Position numbers and translations under genes: made by a program. DNA of 39,734 nt, from NCBI GenBank assembly GCA_023386835.1, contig JAEWIY010000224.1, forward strand, positions 1 through 39,734, written 5' to 3'. The DNA comes from Verrucomicrobiota bacterium (lineage in GTDB: Bacteria; Verrucomicrobiota; Verrucomicrobiia; Opitutales; Opitutaceae). Under the pieces are notes generated by a model. That model was not told the DNA's origin and ran no database searches. It saw only the letters and a program-made list of their open reading frames with translations. Shown one piece after another: positions 7,773-17,648 of this stretch. Numbering within the stretch: position 1 is the first letter of the stretch; each line of letters begins with the position of its first letter.

Positions 7773-9650
7773 TCACTCGGCGGGCCGGAACTCAACGACC
7801 CACTCCAGCGGCTGTTCCGACGTCACCTCGCCGGACGCCACGATGGGGTACGCTTCCACCGCGGGAAACGGGCACCAGTACCGCTCCGCCTCTTCTCCAT
7901 GCCGCACCGAAACAGCGCCCTGGCTCGAATTCACCGTCACCAGCCACGGACGACCCTGTCCCGGCGTCAGCCGGATTTGCTGCGGTGCCACCTGATCGAC
8001 GACCAGCCCCTCCGCGCGCACGATGGGCTCGACCAGGCGAGCCTCGATCGGCCGGTCACTCGTCAGGGAAACCCGCTTCGTGATGACTGATCCTGCAAAC
8101 TGATGTTGGAGCCGGTAGGCGAGCCCGCTGCCCCGCCCCTCGCGATCGCGCAACTCGCCTGTGGCAACCACAATCATGCGGTTGCCCTCGCGGCGCACCT
8201 CCAGGCGTGCGTCCGCCTCGTAAAGATTCGTCCAATACGCGTCGCCCTCCGTCACTTCGAGGCGTGGCGTGAGGGGAAGCAGAGCTCCCTCATTCGGCAG
8301 GTGTTTCGCCTCCTGCCGGCGGTATTCGGTGACCGACGACGTCTGCAACACGCCTTCGCGACCGAAGTCACCCACCCACAACTGCGTCAGACTGCCGCCG
8401 CGCGTCACGAGCGTGCGCGGCAGCTGGGAAATCTCACCGTAAGCCGCGACTGTCGCCATCAAACCGCCGGTGCGAACCACCGCCACCTGCACGCTGGGGA
8501 AATGGCGGATCCACGGTGGCGATTCGTCGGGGTCCGTCACCGGTACGGGCTCCGCGCTCGCGCGATGTGCCACTGCCATGGCGAGGCTCTGCGCCCGTGC
8601 GAACGTCCCGTAGAGGCACGGTGGGTACGCACTGGTCCGGCGCGAGGCGTGCGGGCCCTGCACCACCCAGTCGTCGACGAGCGCGTGATTCAGCAAATAC
8701 TCCCGCGTGCGCTGCGCCGCCGCGGCGAAGCGTGCATCCCGCTCCGCGAGCAGCTCAAACGTGAACGGCACACCCGGCGCAGTCTTCGTTCCGCTCTCGT
8801 AAGTCCACTTGTATGAGCGGGTGCCCCACGAGTTGTCGATCAAACCGGTCGGATAGACAAACGGCAGATGCGCCTCCAGCAGCGTGGCCGCTCGTGTCAG
8901 CAGCGCTTCATCGTCCGTCAGCCGCGCGTACAACGCGAGGAATCCAATCGTCTGCCCCAGATTATACCCGATATCCACACCCCCGCCCTCGCCAACCAGC
9001 AGTCCATCCGCATTCACGCGGGTCAACGTCCGCGCGATCAACTCCTTCGCCTTTTCGCGCCAGCCGGCTGCTTCGTCCGGCAGAACCCGCGCCGCGAATT
9101 CGAGCCCCACCGCGCCCGTGGACCAGTAGTTGAGATTGCCCATCGGAAAACGGGCATGCACGAAGCGCGCTGCCCGCCGGATGGATTCACGCCAGGCCTC
9201 CCGCTGTTGGGACATGAGCGCGGATTCAAGCCGCGGATACGCACCGGCCAGCGAGATCAGCTGGTCTGCCGTCGTGCCAACCCAGCCGTCATGCCCCGGC
9301 CACGATTCGCCCCAAGCCCCACCGGGCTGCTGGATCGACACGAGCCAGTCGCCCAGCGCAATCGCTGCGCGTCGGTATTCCTCCCGCCCGGTCCGTTCGA
9401 ACACCACCGCAAGTGGATACACCGCCTCCGCCGCCCGGGAGTGCAGCGGGTGCGGCTCCGGATTGTCACTCGGGCACCGCAAGGCGCCGCAGTCCGGATC
9501 AGACGGATCCGTGATCTGGACGGTCAGCAGTCGATCGCACAGCCGAAGCAGCAATTCCTCCGTTGGATCTGCCTGCAAACTGACCGCGACCAACAGCCAC
9601 GCTCCGAACACGCCGAGGCCGTAGCGGAAGCGTCGGACCAGCAGGCGCAT
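7773..9650 (-). CDS. Secreted alpha/alpha-barrel protein with C-terminal beta-domain (possible polysaccharide-degrading enzyme)
   Basis: A 625-residue protein with a signal peptide (MRLLVRRFRYGLGVFGAWLLVAVSLQ-ADP). Residues about 30-350 are helix-rich with repeated patterns typical of an alpha/alpha toroid (EYRRAAIALGDWLVSIQQ, then YNLGQTIGFLALYARL). About 370-620 are predicted beta-rich, like the super-sandwich of heparinase-type lyases. I do not recognise a family with a known reaction, so lyase or hydrolase activity is inference from fold and context. The ATG at 9650 overlaps the preceding sulfatase stop as TGATG; a GTG one codon earlier (9653) is also possible. It is the last gene of the sulfatase operon and converges on the AraC gene across a hairpin. 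Confidence 0.8.
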   Translation of the reverse strand: MRLLVRRFRYGLGVFGAWLLVAVSLQADPTEELLLRLCDRLLTVQITDPSDPDCGALRCPSDNPEPHPLHSRAAEAVYPLAVVFERTGREEYRRAAIALGDWLVSIQQPGGAWGESWPGHDGWVGTTADQLISLAGAYPRLESALMSQQREAWRESIRRAARFVHARFPMGNLNYWSTGAVGLEFAARVLPDEAAGWREKAKELIARTLTRVNADGLLVGEGGGVDIGYNLGQTIGFLALYARLTDDEALLTRAATLLEAHLPFVYPTGLIDNSWGTRSYKWTYESGTKTAPGVPFTFELLAERDARFAAAAQRTREYLLNHALVDDWVVQGPHASRRTSAYPPCLYGTFARAQSLAMAVAHRASAEPVPVTDPDESPPWIRHFPSVQVAVVRTGGLMATVAAYGEISQLPRTLVTRGGSLTQLWVGDFGREGVLQTSSVTEYRRQEAKHLPNEGALLPLTPRLEVTEGDAYWTNLYEADARLEVRREGNRMIVVATGELRDREGRGSGLAYRLQHQFAGSVITKRVSLTSDRPIEARLVEPIVRAEGLVVDQVAPQQIRLTPGQGRPWLVTVNSSQGAVSVRHGEEAERYWCPFPAVEAYPIVASGEVTSEQPLEWVVEFRPAE

Positions 9651-11119
9651 CACCGCAGATCGCCGAGCCGGACCGGCCCGCGGGCATTCAGGCTGGCGGC
9701 TCCCGCGGCGGCGCCGGGCGGCTCGCCACGTTGCACGGGCCCGAACTTCCGACCCGTGGCAACGTCCGTATCCGCCGCCGTCGGACGCGTCGGCACGGTG
9801 TCACCGGTGTCCCGGGTCCACTGCTCCAGCGCCTGTCGCAACACGCGCAACGCCTCACGATGAGCCGGATCGTCGATCACATTTTGCGCTTGGTGCGGGT
9901 CCCGCGCCAGATCGTACAACTCCTCGGCCGAGCGGGGTTGCTGAAAGATGTTGGCCTGCAACCCTGACAATTGACCGGCCGCCCAGGCCTCCTTCAGGGC
10001 CTGCGCACTCGGATTGTAGAACGTGTCCGAGGCGCCCGGCAGCAGTTGCTCGGGCCAGGCATTGCGCAGGTACGCGTAGTCGCCATGCCGCACGAGCCGC
10101 ACATGCGCGGGAAAGTTGTGCCAGTTCTGCTCCGCAAATAGGAAGTCCCGCACCGAGCCACTCGGGTCCTGCAACAACGGGGTCAGACTGACGCCCTGAA
10201 AACCCTCGGGGCGCGACACGCCCGCGAGTTCAAGCACCGTGGGGGCGAGATCCAGGGTGCTGACCAAAGCCTCCACCGCGCGTCCAGCGTGCGTGCGGCC
10301 CGGCAAGCGGATCAACAGCGGCGTCAGCACACCTTCCTCGTAAAGATGCGTTTTGGCGTGCGGGAAGGGACGCCCGTGGTCGGCGAGGAAGATGACGATC
10401 GTCTGCTCCAGAATCTTCTGGCGCTCAAGTTCCTCCAGCACGAGGCCAACGTGATGATCGAGGCGCGTGATTTCGTCATAGTACGCCGCGAGATCCGCCC
10501 GCGTTTCCGGTGTATCCAATAGGCTGGGCGGCACCATCACGTCCTCAGGACGATGCGTGCCGGCAAAATCGTCCGCATCCCAGATCCGATGTGCGTCGTG
10601 CGACGCGAACCAGGCGAAGAACGGCTGCCCGTCGGGGCGGTTGCGCAACCGCTGCAACCATTTTTCCTCACCGCCATAGCCGCCCTTGCCCGGCTCCGGT
10701 TCCCCGTCGCCTCCGATGTCGAAGGCGGCCCGAGCCGGACCAACAAGCGTCTGCACGCCGTTCTGATCGTTGGTGCCAAAATGCGCCTTGCCCGCATGCA
10801 TCGTGTAGTAGCCGTGTTCGCGCAGCCGTTGCGGGAAGAGCGGCAAGCCCGCCGGTAAGGCGCCGTGCAGCTCCGCCGCGGTCTCCAGGTTATGCGGGTA
10901 GCGCGACGTCAGGATGCTGCACCGACTCGGGCTGCAACTCGGCGCAGCGACGTAGGCGCGGGTGAAACGCAGCCCGTCCGCGGCCAACCGGTCGAGGTTC
11001 GGCGTACGAACACCCGGGTTGCCGTAACAACCCAGATCCGCCGCGCTCACGTCGTCGGCGATGATCAGGACAATGTTCGGTCGGGCGGGGAGAGGTGGAG
11101 GAGGCAAATCAGCAAACAT
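9650..11119 (-). CDS. S1-family sulfatase (CSPSR), no signal peptide
   Basis: A 489-residue formylglycine-dependent sulfatase. The metal-binding ADD is at 21-23, and the maturation motif C-S-P-S-R (Cys62) fits the C-x-P-x-R rule, so Cys62 would be oxidised to formylglycine. Further family features are GKAHF around 110 and the FLADHG metal/active-site segment. The start is forced: an in-frame TAG, the stop of the preceding gene, lies four codons upstream, and the N-terminus MFADLPPPPLPARPN has no hydrophobic signal. It should therefore stay in the cytoplasm unless exported unconventionally. The sulfated sugar is unknown. It sits 12 bp after the GH43-like gene, clearly in the same operon. Confidence 0.93.
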   Translation of the reverse strand: MFADLPPPPLPARPNIVLIIADDVSAADLGCYGNPGVRTPNLDRLAADGLRFTRAYVAAPSCSPSRCSILTSRYPHNLETAAELHGALPAGLPLFPQRLREHGYYTMHAGKAHFGTNDQNGVQTLVGPARAAFDIGGDGEPEPGKGGYGGEEKWLQRLRNRPDGQPFFAWFASHDAHRIWDADDFAGTHRPEDVMVPPSLLDTPETRADLAAYYDEITRLDHHVGLVLEELERQKILEQTIVIFLADHGRPFPHAKTHLYEEGVLTPLLIRLPGRTHAGRAVEALVSTLDLAPTVLELAGVSRPEGFQGVSLTPLLQDPSGSVRDFLFAEQNWHNFPAHVRLVRHGDYAYLRNAWPEQLLPGASDTFYNPSAQALKEAWAAGQLSGLQANIFQQPRSAEELYDLARDPHQAQNVIDDPAHREALRVLRQALEQWTRDTGDTVPTRPTAADTDVATGRKFGPVQRGEPPGAAAGAASLNARGPVRLGDLR

Positions 11120-11131
11120 GGCAGACGATTC

Positions 11132-12247
11132 CTAGGGCTCAGTGGCGTGGAGCGGCGCGGCCGCGGTCGGAGGGTGCTTGATCTCCGCCACCGTCAGGCG
11201 GGCCAGGCCGATGCCATACTCACCGGCGACGGAGTAGAACAACCAGGCGTCACCGCCTTCCCGATACACCGCAGGATCCCGCAGTTCACGGGCGCGGTCG
11301 CGTCCGTACTTGATCACACTGCCGCCTCGGGAATAGGCCAACGGCAGATCGGCGCCTTCCCAGGGCCGTTCCGGCTCGAGCACCTCAAACACGCCGCGCG
11401 CGCGCCAGGTCTCCGGCGCCCCGGCGAGGTCCACCACCGTGCAGAGGATCCGCTCCGGGCGATGTCCCACGCAGCTGAAGTAAACGTACAGTTTCCCTTC
11501 ATGCAGATCGGTGCCCACATGGCGGATACCATATCGGTCTTCGCCGGACTTGGGCCGCTGGTGCGCCGGCACTGCCCCCGGTTCACCGCGCGAGGCCGGA
11601 TCCACCGCCTCAGTGATCTCCGGACCGATGAGTGTCGCCACCGGCTTGAACGGCTCGCCCAGGCGCTCCGCAACGCGGAGCACGCCCGAACCCGACAGCG
11701 CGAACCAGCGCCCCTCGTGCGCAAAGATCCTCAGGTAGGCGGGCCCCACCACCCCACCAAGGTCGTCGAAGGTCAGGCCGTCGCGCGAAACGGCCGCGCT
11801 GGTGACCTGCCCTCCTTTCCCGTCCGCCGGCAGTCCGTGGGAAAACAGGTAGATCTGCCGTGTCGCGGCATCGATCACCACCTCGGGCGACGCGATGTGC
11901 CCCCGCAGCGCGCGTTGCTCCTCCAGCCGCAGCACTCCGCCCGGGTGCAGGGTCCACGGGCCTTCCAGGCCGTCGGCGTACGCGAGGCGAATGTAGTCGC
12001 CGTCATGATGCGCAAAATACAGGTAGTATCGACCGAGTGGATTCTCCACCCAGTCTGGTACCCGGATCACCGAAGGGCCACAGATGCTCGTGCCCTCGTC
12101 GCCGGGCAGCATGTCGGGACGGATCAGCGGACGGTCCACGATTCGCTCCGCGCGGATCACGGGCGCGGCGGCGCTCCCGGTGTCCGCGAGCGCCAGGGCC
12201 GCCCACGCCGCGAGCAGCACCCCAGCGGAACGGCAGCATCGTTTCAT
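11132..12247 (-). CDS. Secreted GH43-like five-bladed beta-propeller protein
   Basis: A 371-residue protein with signal peptide MKRCCRSAGVLLAAWAALALADTGSA. Beta-strand repeats typical of GH43/GH117-like propellers are visible, e.g. RYYLYFAHHDGDYIRLAYADGLEGPWTL split over two blades, then IYLFSHG, LYVYFSC and AWLFYSVAG. I did not identify a complete Asp/Asp/Glu catalytic triad, so calling it an active glycosidase is uncertain. I chose MKRCC because its ATG overlaps the lyase stop (ATGA) and gives a clean signal sequence; the longer frame starting at 12439 lies inside the lyase gene. It lies between the lyase and a sulfatase, consistent with acting on the same glycan outside the cytoplasm. Confidence 0.78.
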   Translation of the reverse strand: MKRCCRSAGVLLAAWAALALADTGSAAAPVIRAERIVDRPLIRPDMLPGDEGTSICGPSVIRVPDWVENPLGRYYLYFAHHDGDYIRLAYADGLEGPWTLHPGGVLRLEEQRALRGHIASPEVVIDAATRQIYLFSHGLPADGKGGQVTSAAVSRDGLTFDDLGGVVGPAYLRIFAHEGRWFALSGSGVLRVAERLGEPFKPVATLIGPEITEAVDPASRGEPGAVPAHQRPKSGEDRYGIRHVGTDLHEGKLYVYFSCVGHRPERILCTVVDLAGAPETWRARGVFEVLEPERPWEGADLPLAYSRGGSVIKYGRDRARELRDPAVYREGGDAWLFYSVAGEYGIGLARLTVAEIKHPPTAAAPLHATEP

Positions 12248-14619
12248 TCCGCGCCCTCCCCAACCCGCTCCACGCGGACCCGTCGTGACTCCGGATCCAG
12301 CACCACGCGCCAACCGGCTGTCTCCGCGCCCGACGGCACCGCACGAACCTCCGGCTTCGCTGCGTTTCGTCGCGATACTTGGATGACGGTGACGAACTGC
12401 ATCTCCTTGGCCTTCGAAGTCCGGGCGGTAAGATGCCATTGATCGGGCAAAGGAAAGTTCTGTCCGCGACGCCAGTAGATCGCCGGTACGTTGAAGCCGG
12501 ACTTCTGGGTGAACGACAGCTCGCCGGGAGTGAGAAAACTCACGCGTGTCTCTCCCTTCTCGCCTCGCACCCGCACGGTCTGCGCTTGTGCGTCGACCTC
12601 CATCTCCTGCGCCGCGTGAAGCAGCCAGTCAAACGTCCGGGGCGTGTCGCCTGCAGACACGACGTCATCAAAAACCACATACGTTTGCACGTCATTGCCA
12701 CGGAGCCAGACGACGTGCCGGTCAAAGCGCTCGAGCGGCGCCTCGTGGTAAGCCGCCGCCGCGTCACCGGTGAAGGCCACCCACTCCGGATGCTCCTCGA
12801 AGTGCACAATCCGACCATAACCCGTCGTATCGCCCCAGTGCTGACCGGTCCCATCCACCAACAGCGTGTTGTGCGCCATCGTGCGCACGTAGTACTGCTC
12901 ACGGTGTGGATCCCCCGTCGGCGTGAAGTAGCCGGAATCGAGCAGCAGGTGCTCGTTGTAGGCGATCACGTGAAAACTGTTCTGGTCGGCATGCGAGTGT
13001 CCATGCCCGCCATACGGGCTCGCGTGGAAAATCAGCCGGACGTTGTCCTCCGGACGAGCCAGCGCCGAGTGCAGGAACACCGTGCCGACATCCCGAAACA
13101 GCCGGGCCGGCGGCAGTTCCTCGAGTGACTGCGGAGCGACCGTCGACGGCACATCCCAGCGCAGCAGTTCGGAAATCGTATAACCCGCCCGGTCGTAGGG
13201 CAGCGCAGCGGCGTACGCAGCCGCGTACCCTAAACCATGCACCGCCGCCATCCGGAGCGCGGCGATCCGGCCCTTGCCCGCCGGGTACAGCGTGTCGTCA
13301 CCGGTTCCCGCACGTCCGGGGTTGCTGTCACCCAACTGGCTCTGCAGGCCACCCGGCGGAAACGAATAGAGCAGAAAATACGGGTTCTGGTGAAACCAGG
13401 GGTTGCCGTCCTCCAGTCGCAGCCCGAACGCGGAGCGAAACAGGTCGAGCGTGTTCAAGCTCGGGATTGCTCCGACCGCGTAGTAGTACCGCGGCCCTTC
13501 CTGCGATCCCCCGTCATTGCCTCCGTACCATGGATACAGCGCCACGAAGGATTGCAGGCCGAGTTTCACCCACTCCTGCGCGCGCGGTTCGTCGTGGTAG
13601 ATGGCCAACGCGCCGACCATCGCGTCGAGGAATCCGTGCTGCCACGCGTGGGCGCGCATTAGCTCCAGGGGCGCACGATACATTTTCCGAAACATCGGCT
13701 CGGCTCGCGCGACGATCGCCCGACGGATCCGCGCGCGCTCGTCCTCCGTCAGCTCTTCGTAGAGCAGATCGTAGATCAGGCCGAGGTCATGCACGATGAC
13801 CGCGTTGCCAAAATCGATGTTGCCGAGGTCGTTCCCGGTGTTGCGTTCCGAGATGAAACCCTCCGGATCGAACTCGGCGACCAGCAGCGCCCGCTCCCTG
13901 ATGCGATTCACGTACCACGGATCGCCCGTCGCCAGCCATAACCACGCCGCTTCCGCCGCCGGTACGATGGCCGCGCGAGCGGCACTTTTCGACGCCCACA
14001 CCAGCTGCTTGCGCGAAGGGCTGTCGGGCCCGAACGGATCGGCGTCGGGCGGCACCTGCGACTGATACGTTTCGAGCGAGAACGGCGCCTCCAGGTTTTT
14101 CCTGATCTCCTTGATCCACGGCTCGAGTTGTGCACCCAGGCGGCGTGCATTTTCGCGCAGCGCCGGAAGCTCCTCCGCCGTCAAAAAAGTGCGTGGATGC
14201 GAACGTGGCACCCGCTCCAGCCAGGTTTCCCACGGCTCGAGCGGCCACTTCGGCAACTCATTGCTGATCGTGAACGTTTCCGTCGGCGACCACGGGCCCG
14301 GAGCAGGCGCCTCGCGGCGAACGCGCCAGTACCAATCTCCCGTCTCGAGCGGCTGCAGTGGCCGGAAGAATAGCGTCTCCACCTCGTGCACCTTGGCGTG
14401 GCGAAAATCCGGCGTCCGCGACAGTTCCAGCCGATGCTTGCCGGATTGGTTTTCCGCGGGCCAACGAAACGTCGGAGGATTCAGTCGCAGCGGGGACTCC
14501 GCGAACGGCTCCGGCCGCACGGGTTTGTTCTGCAGCAGAAACTCCGGCGACGCTCCCTGTGCCAGCGCGACCAGCGAGAGACAAGGCAACCACCAGCGGG
14601 ATAAGCGGAGGAAGGTCAT
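12244..14619 (-). CDS. Heparinase II/III-family polysaccharide lyase
   Basis: A 791-residue secreted protein (signal MTFLRLSRWWLPCLSLVALAQG-ASP). Domain order: an N-terminal beta domain (about 25-120, fibronectin-like, as in DUF4962 proteins), an alpha/alpha toroid (about 145-510) containing HAWQHGF (324-330) and EGPRYYY (374-380), then the heparinase II/III beta-sandwich starting with HGHSHADQNSFH (539-550). In characterised heparinase II/III relatives, His and Tyr in these segments take part in beta-elimination of uronate-containing glycans. Here the exact catalytic residues are inferred by position. Expected to cleave an acidic polysaccharide in the periplasm or outside the cell. It starts 12 bp after a sulfatase, in the same operon. 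No good Shine-Dalgarno precedes the ATG. Confidence 0.9.
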   Translation of the reverse strand: MTFLRLSRWWLPCLSLVALAQGASPEFLLQNKPVRPEPFAESPLRLNPPTFRWPAENQSGKHRLELSRTPDFRHAKVHEVETLFFRPLQPLETGDWYWRVRREAPAPGPWSPTETFTISNELPKWPLEPWETWLERVPRSHPRTFLTAEELPALRENARRLGAQLEPWIKEIRKNLEAPFSLETYQSQVPPDADPFGPDSPSRKQLVWASKSAARAAIVPAAEAAWLWLATGDPWYVNRIRERALLVAEFDPEGFISERNTGNDLGNIDFGNAVIVHDLGLIYDLLYEELTEDERARIRRAIVARAEPMFRKMYRAPLELMRAHAWQHGFLDAMVGALAIYHDEPRAQEWVKLGLQSFVALYPWYGGNDGGSQEGPRYYYAVGAIPSLNTLDLFRSAFGLRLEDGNPWFHQNPYFLLYSFPPGGLQSQLGDSNPGRAGTGDDTLYPAGKGRIAALRMAAVHGLGYAAAYAAALPYDRAGYTISELLRWDVPSTVAPQSLEELPPARLFRDVGTVFLHSALARPEDNVRLIFHASPYGGHGHSHADQNSFHVIAYNEHLLLDSGYFTPTGDPHREQYYVRTMAHNTLLVDGTGQHWGDTTGYGRIVHFEEHPEWVAFTGDAAAAYHEAPLERFDRHVVWLRGNDVQTYVVFDDVVSAGDTPRTFDWLLHAAQEMEVDAQAQTVRVRGEKGETRVSFLTPGELSFTQKSGFNVPAIYWRRGQNFPLPDQWHLTARTSKAKEMQFVTVIQVSRRNAAKPEVRAVPSGAETAGWRVVLDPESRRVRVERVGEGAE

Positions 14620-14631
14620 GCAAACAAGGTG

Positions 14632-16137
14632 TCAGGCGTCGGAACGGCCAGGTTGCGGAGCATCCGGAGTGGTTGGCCGACGCGGTTGAGTGATCCGCTC
14701 AAACGGCCGGGGCGCGACGTCGTTCGCCAATAGATCATCCACCAACGTGTCGCCATAACGTTCACCGAAGCGCTTCAGGCGCTCGCGATGCTCGAGCACG
14801 ATCGACCGGTAAGCCGGATCCGCGGCCAGATCGACCATTTCGCGCGGATCGTTGATGAGATCGACCAGCGACTCGCGACGCTCGCCGTGTTCATAAACAC
14901 AATACTTAAACCGCTCGGTCCGCACCATCCGGCCCTGCGTGATCGGCACAAACCCCTCCTCGATCCGGGCGCCTTGCGACATGTGGTTGCCGATGATCAA
15001 CTCATCGCGCCACTCCTCCACAGTCTCGCCGCTCACCCACGGCCGCAGACTCGCGCCGGGCAGCTGTGGTGGGCGCTCGAGGCCGGCGTACTCCAGCAAT
15101 GTTGGCATGAGATCCACGCCCACGTTCACGAAGGGATCCGCTTCGCGTGCCTCCGTTTGCCCGGGTGGAGCGATGATCAGCGGCACCCGCACGGATTCCT
15201 CATAGAAGACTGTCTTTTGCGACAGTCCGTGCGCGCCGGCGCACTCACCGTGATCGCTGAGGAAAACGATCAACGTGTCGTCAGCCAAGCCGGCCTCATC
15301 GAGCGCCGTCAGTACGCGGCCGATCTCTGCGTCGACCTTCTCGACCAGCCGATAGTAACCCCACCGCAAGGCCTGCCACATCGCCGGGGTGTAGTGCCCC
15401 ACTGGAAACAGACGACGGTTGGCGTGGTATCCACGGCGCACCAACGTCATCGAGTCCGGCTCGAAGACGGGCGCGCCGAGGTTCGTCGGCGGAGGTGGCA
15501 GTTCCGGAAGGGCCGGCGGCTCGCCAATTGGGCCGTTTGATAACGGCTGCCCGCGCGAGAGCTCCGCCACGTTGTGCGGATTCAGAAAACTGGCCACCAG
15601 CAGGAACGGCCGGTCTTGCGGCTTCGACAGGAACTCGACGGCGTTCGCCGCCGTGACCGTGTCGCGCTGCTGGCGATCGAAGGTCTCGAAGCCGTGCGTT
15701 TCCGGCTGCTCCCGATCGTAGCACAGGTGCCATTTGCCGAAGTATGCGGTCGCGTAACCGGCGTTGCGGAAATAGGTGCCCAACGTCGGAAACGCCTGCG
15801 GATCCAGCAACTCGCCGGTGTGCATCGGCGTGTTGTCCGTCACTCCGGTTTCGTGGGGAAAACGACCGGTGAGGATCGAATTTCGCGCCGGCATGCAGAG
15901 TGGATTCGGCGCGTAGGCCCGCGAAAAATACGTGCCGCGGGCAGCGAGCCGGTCCAGTGCCGGGGTATGCAGATACTCCCGACCCATGCGGAAGCTCATC
16001 GCCTCCGCCGTCTGCTGGTCGGTCATGATCACCACGACGTTGCGCGCCGACGCCGCCTCCGCGGCTGGCGTGCTCCACGTCATCGCGGCGGCAAGGGCCG
16101 CCAGGGAGCTCACGGAGCGAAAGCGAAAGCCGTTCAT
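14632..16137 (-). CDS. S1-family sulfatase (CMPAR), secreted
   Basis: A 501-residue sulfatase with a signal peptide (MNGFRFRSVSSLAALAAAMTWSTPAAEA). The metal-binding start is MTDQQ (D40, Q41), and the formylglycine motif is L-C-M-P-A-R with Cys81. Later family segments are FGKWHL and FLSDHGE. The DQ variant of the first metal motif sets it apart from the ADD type of the other three sulfatases here, pointing to a different S1 subfamily and probably a different sulfate position. The ATG overlaps the previous sulfatase stop (ATGA); the longer frame to 16170 is rejected because it would bury the signal peptide. It is predicted to act in the periplasm or at the cell surface. Confidence 0.93.
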   Translation of the reverse strand: MNGFRFRSVSSLAALAAAMTWSTPAAEAASARNVVVIMTDQQTAEAMSFRMGREYLHTPALDRLAARGTYFSRAYAPNPLCMPARNSILTGRFPHETGVTDNTPMHTGELLDPQAFPTLGTYFRNAGYATAYFGKWHLCYDREQPETHGFETFDRQQRDTVTAANAVEFLSKPQDRPFLLVASFLNPHNVAELSRGQPLSNGPIGEPPALPELPPPPTNLGAPVFEPDSMTLVRRGYHANRRLFPVGHYTPAMWQALRWGYYRLVEKVDAEIGRVLTALDEAGLADDTLIVFLSDHGECAGAHGLSQKTVFYEESVRVPLIIAPPGQTEAREADPFVNVGVDLMPTLLEYAGLERPPQLPGASLRPWVSGETVEEWRDELIIGNHMSQGARIEEGFVPITQGRMVRTERFKYCVYEHGERRESLVDLINDPREMVDLAADPAYRSIVLEHRERLKRFGERYGDTLVDDLLANDVAPRPFERITQPRRPTTPDAPQPGRSDA

Positions 16138-17630
16138 GCGAAATCCTTGATCCAATCGATTTGGGGCCACTCGACGTCAGAAGCGTTGGGCTGCGGCGCC
16201 CCCGGCGTGCTGCGGCCGTTCAGGATAATCGATCGCAGCCATCGGCCAAGTCGTTGCACCTCTTCCGGGTGGCGCTCGGCGAGGTTCTCCGTCTCGGCCG
16301 GATCGTTCTCCAGGTCGAAAAGTTGATACGGTGGCAGCTTGAGCCCGGCATCATGCACCGGGTGCGGATAACTCCAGCCACCCGAGCCCGGGCAGAGGCA
16401 AAGTTTCCAGCGACCTGAGCGGATCGCGAGCGACCCGTTCTCGGAATGATTGACGATCGGCGCGCCGTGATCGCGTTCGCCCGGCTGCCCCAGCAGCAGC
16501 GGCATCATGCTGACGCTGTCCTCGCCGGCGTCGTCCGGCATACTCACACCGAGCAGGTCCGCACACGTCGCCAGCAAATCGCCCTGCGTGATCGGGGTTG
16601 CGCACCGTGTGCCCGCGGGGACCGTGCCGCTCCAACGCGCGATGAACGGCACGCGATGTCCGCCCTCGTAGAGATCGGCCTTGTGCCCCCTGAAGCCGGC
16701 ACTCGGGTCATGCCCCACGCGGCGGTGCTCCTCCACGTCGGCCATCGGTGCGAACCCGTTGTCGGCCGTGAAGATCACCAGCGTCTCCTGTCCCAACCCG
16801 TGTTGATCGACCGCGTCGAGGATACGTCCAACCAAGTCGTCCACCTGCAACGTAAAATCCCCGTATGCGGTCGCACCGCTGCGTCCTTGAAACTCCGGCG
16901 TGGGCACGATCGGCGTGTGCGGTGACGCCAATGCCAGGTACACGAAGAACGGTCGGCGCTCCGGAGCCGCCGCATGCTCGGCAATTGTCTGCAACGTGAG
17001 ATCACCGAGCCACGGCATGATGTCCTCGTGATCAAAACCGTCACTGATCGCCCCAGCGCGCCACAGCTTCGGCGGCGGACTGTCGCCGATCACTCCCGTC
17101 GGCACTCGCATCACGTGGTCATCCTCGAGGTGCACGTAGGGCGGCATGTCGAGCGACGCACTGATGCCCTTGAAACGATCAAAGCCATGCGTAAGCGGTC
17201 CGCCGCCAAACGGTCGGGAGAAATCCACGTCCTCCGGCGCTGCACCCGTACGCACCCAGTCGAGCCCAAGATGCCATTTACCAAAGAGGCTCGTGTGGTA
17301 GCCGTGCGTTTGCAGCAGACGCGCCACCGTCAGTCGCCCGGGCTCGATCAGCGGCGGGCTGTATCCACGCAACACACCACGTTTCAGCGGCGTGCGCCAG
17401 GGATACCGTCCGGTCAGGAGAGCGTAACGGCTCGGCGTGCAGACCGCCGAAGCCGAATGCGCATCCGTGAAACACCGGCCCTCCTCCGCCATCTGATCCA
17501 ACCGCGGTGTTTTCCACGCGCTGGCTGGATTGAAGCACGAGGCATCACCAATCCCCATGTCATCCGCGAGGATGTACACAAGGTTGGGCCGACGGGCGAC
17601 GGCCCCGGAACTGGGAGGTGCGGAAGACAT
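16134..17630 (-). CDS. S1-family sulfatase, arylsulfatase A-like (CTPSR), no signal peptide
   Basis: A 498-residue sulfatase. LADDMGIGD carries the first metal site (D23, D24), and V-C-T-P-S-R holds the formylglycine cysteine (Cys64), followed by LLTGRYPWR. FGKWHLG and FTADNGF are also typical. The frame opens at 17684, but MSSAPPSSG at 17630 is the best start; neither choice gives a signal peptide, so a cytoplasmic location is likely. It is the first gene of a six-gene run (17630 to 7773), 74 bp downstream of the TonB receptor. No promoter of its own was recognised in the gap, which instead holds a terminator-like hairpin, so expression may depend on read-through from the receptor promoter. 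Confidence 0.92.
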   Translation of the reverse strand: MSSAPPSSGAVARRPNLVYILADDMGIGDASCFNPASAWKTPRLDQMAEEGRCFTDAHSASAVCTPSRYALLTGRYPWRTPLKRGVLRGYSPPLIEPGRLTVARLLQTHGYHTSLFGKWHLGLDWVRTGAAPEDVDFSRPFGGGPLTHGFDRFKGISASLDMPPYVHLEDDHVMRVPTGVIGDSPPPKLWRAGAISDGFDHEDIMPWLGDLTLQTIAEHAAAPERRPFFVYLALASPHTPIVPTPEFQGRSGATAYGDFTLQVDDLVGRILDAVDQHGLGQETLVIFTADNGFAPMADVEEHRRVGHDPSAGFRGHKADLYEGGHRVPFIARWSGTVPAGTRCATPITQGDLLATCADLLGVSMPDDAGEDSVSMMPLLLGQPGERDHGAPIVNHSENGSLAIRSGRWKLCLCPGSGGWSYPHPVHDAGLKLPPYQLFDLENDPAETENLAERHPEEVQRLGRWLRSIILNGRSTPGAPQPNASDVEWPQIDWIKDFA

Positions 17631-17648
17631 GAGGCCGTGGCGTAAAGC

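Noticed and set aside
10865..12442. Long plus-strand open frame opposite the sulfatase and GH43-like genes
   Set aside because: Low-complexity Arg/Gly/His-rich translation with no domain, fully opposite well-supported genes.
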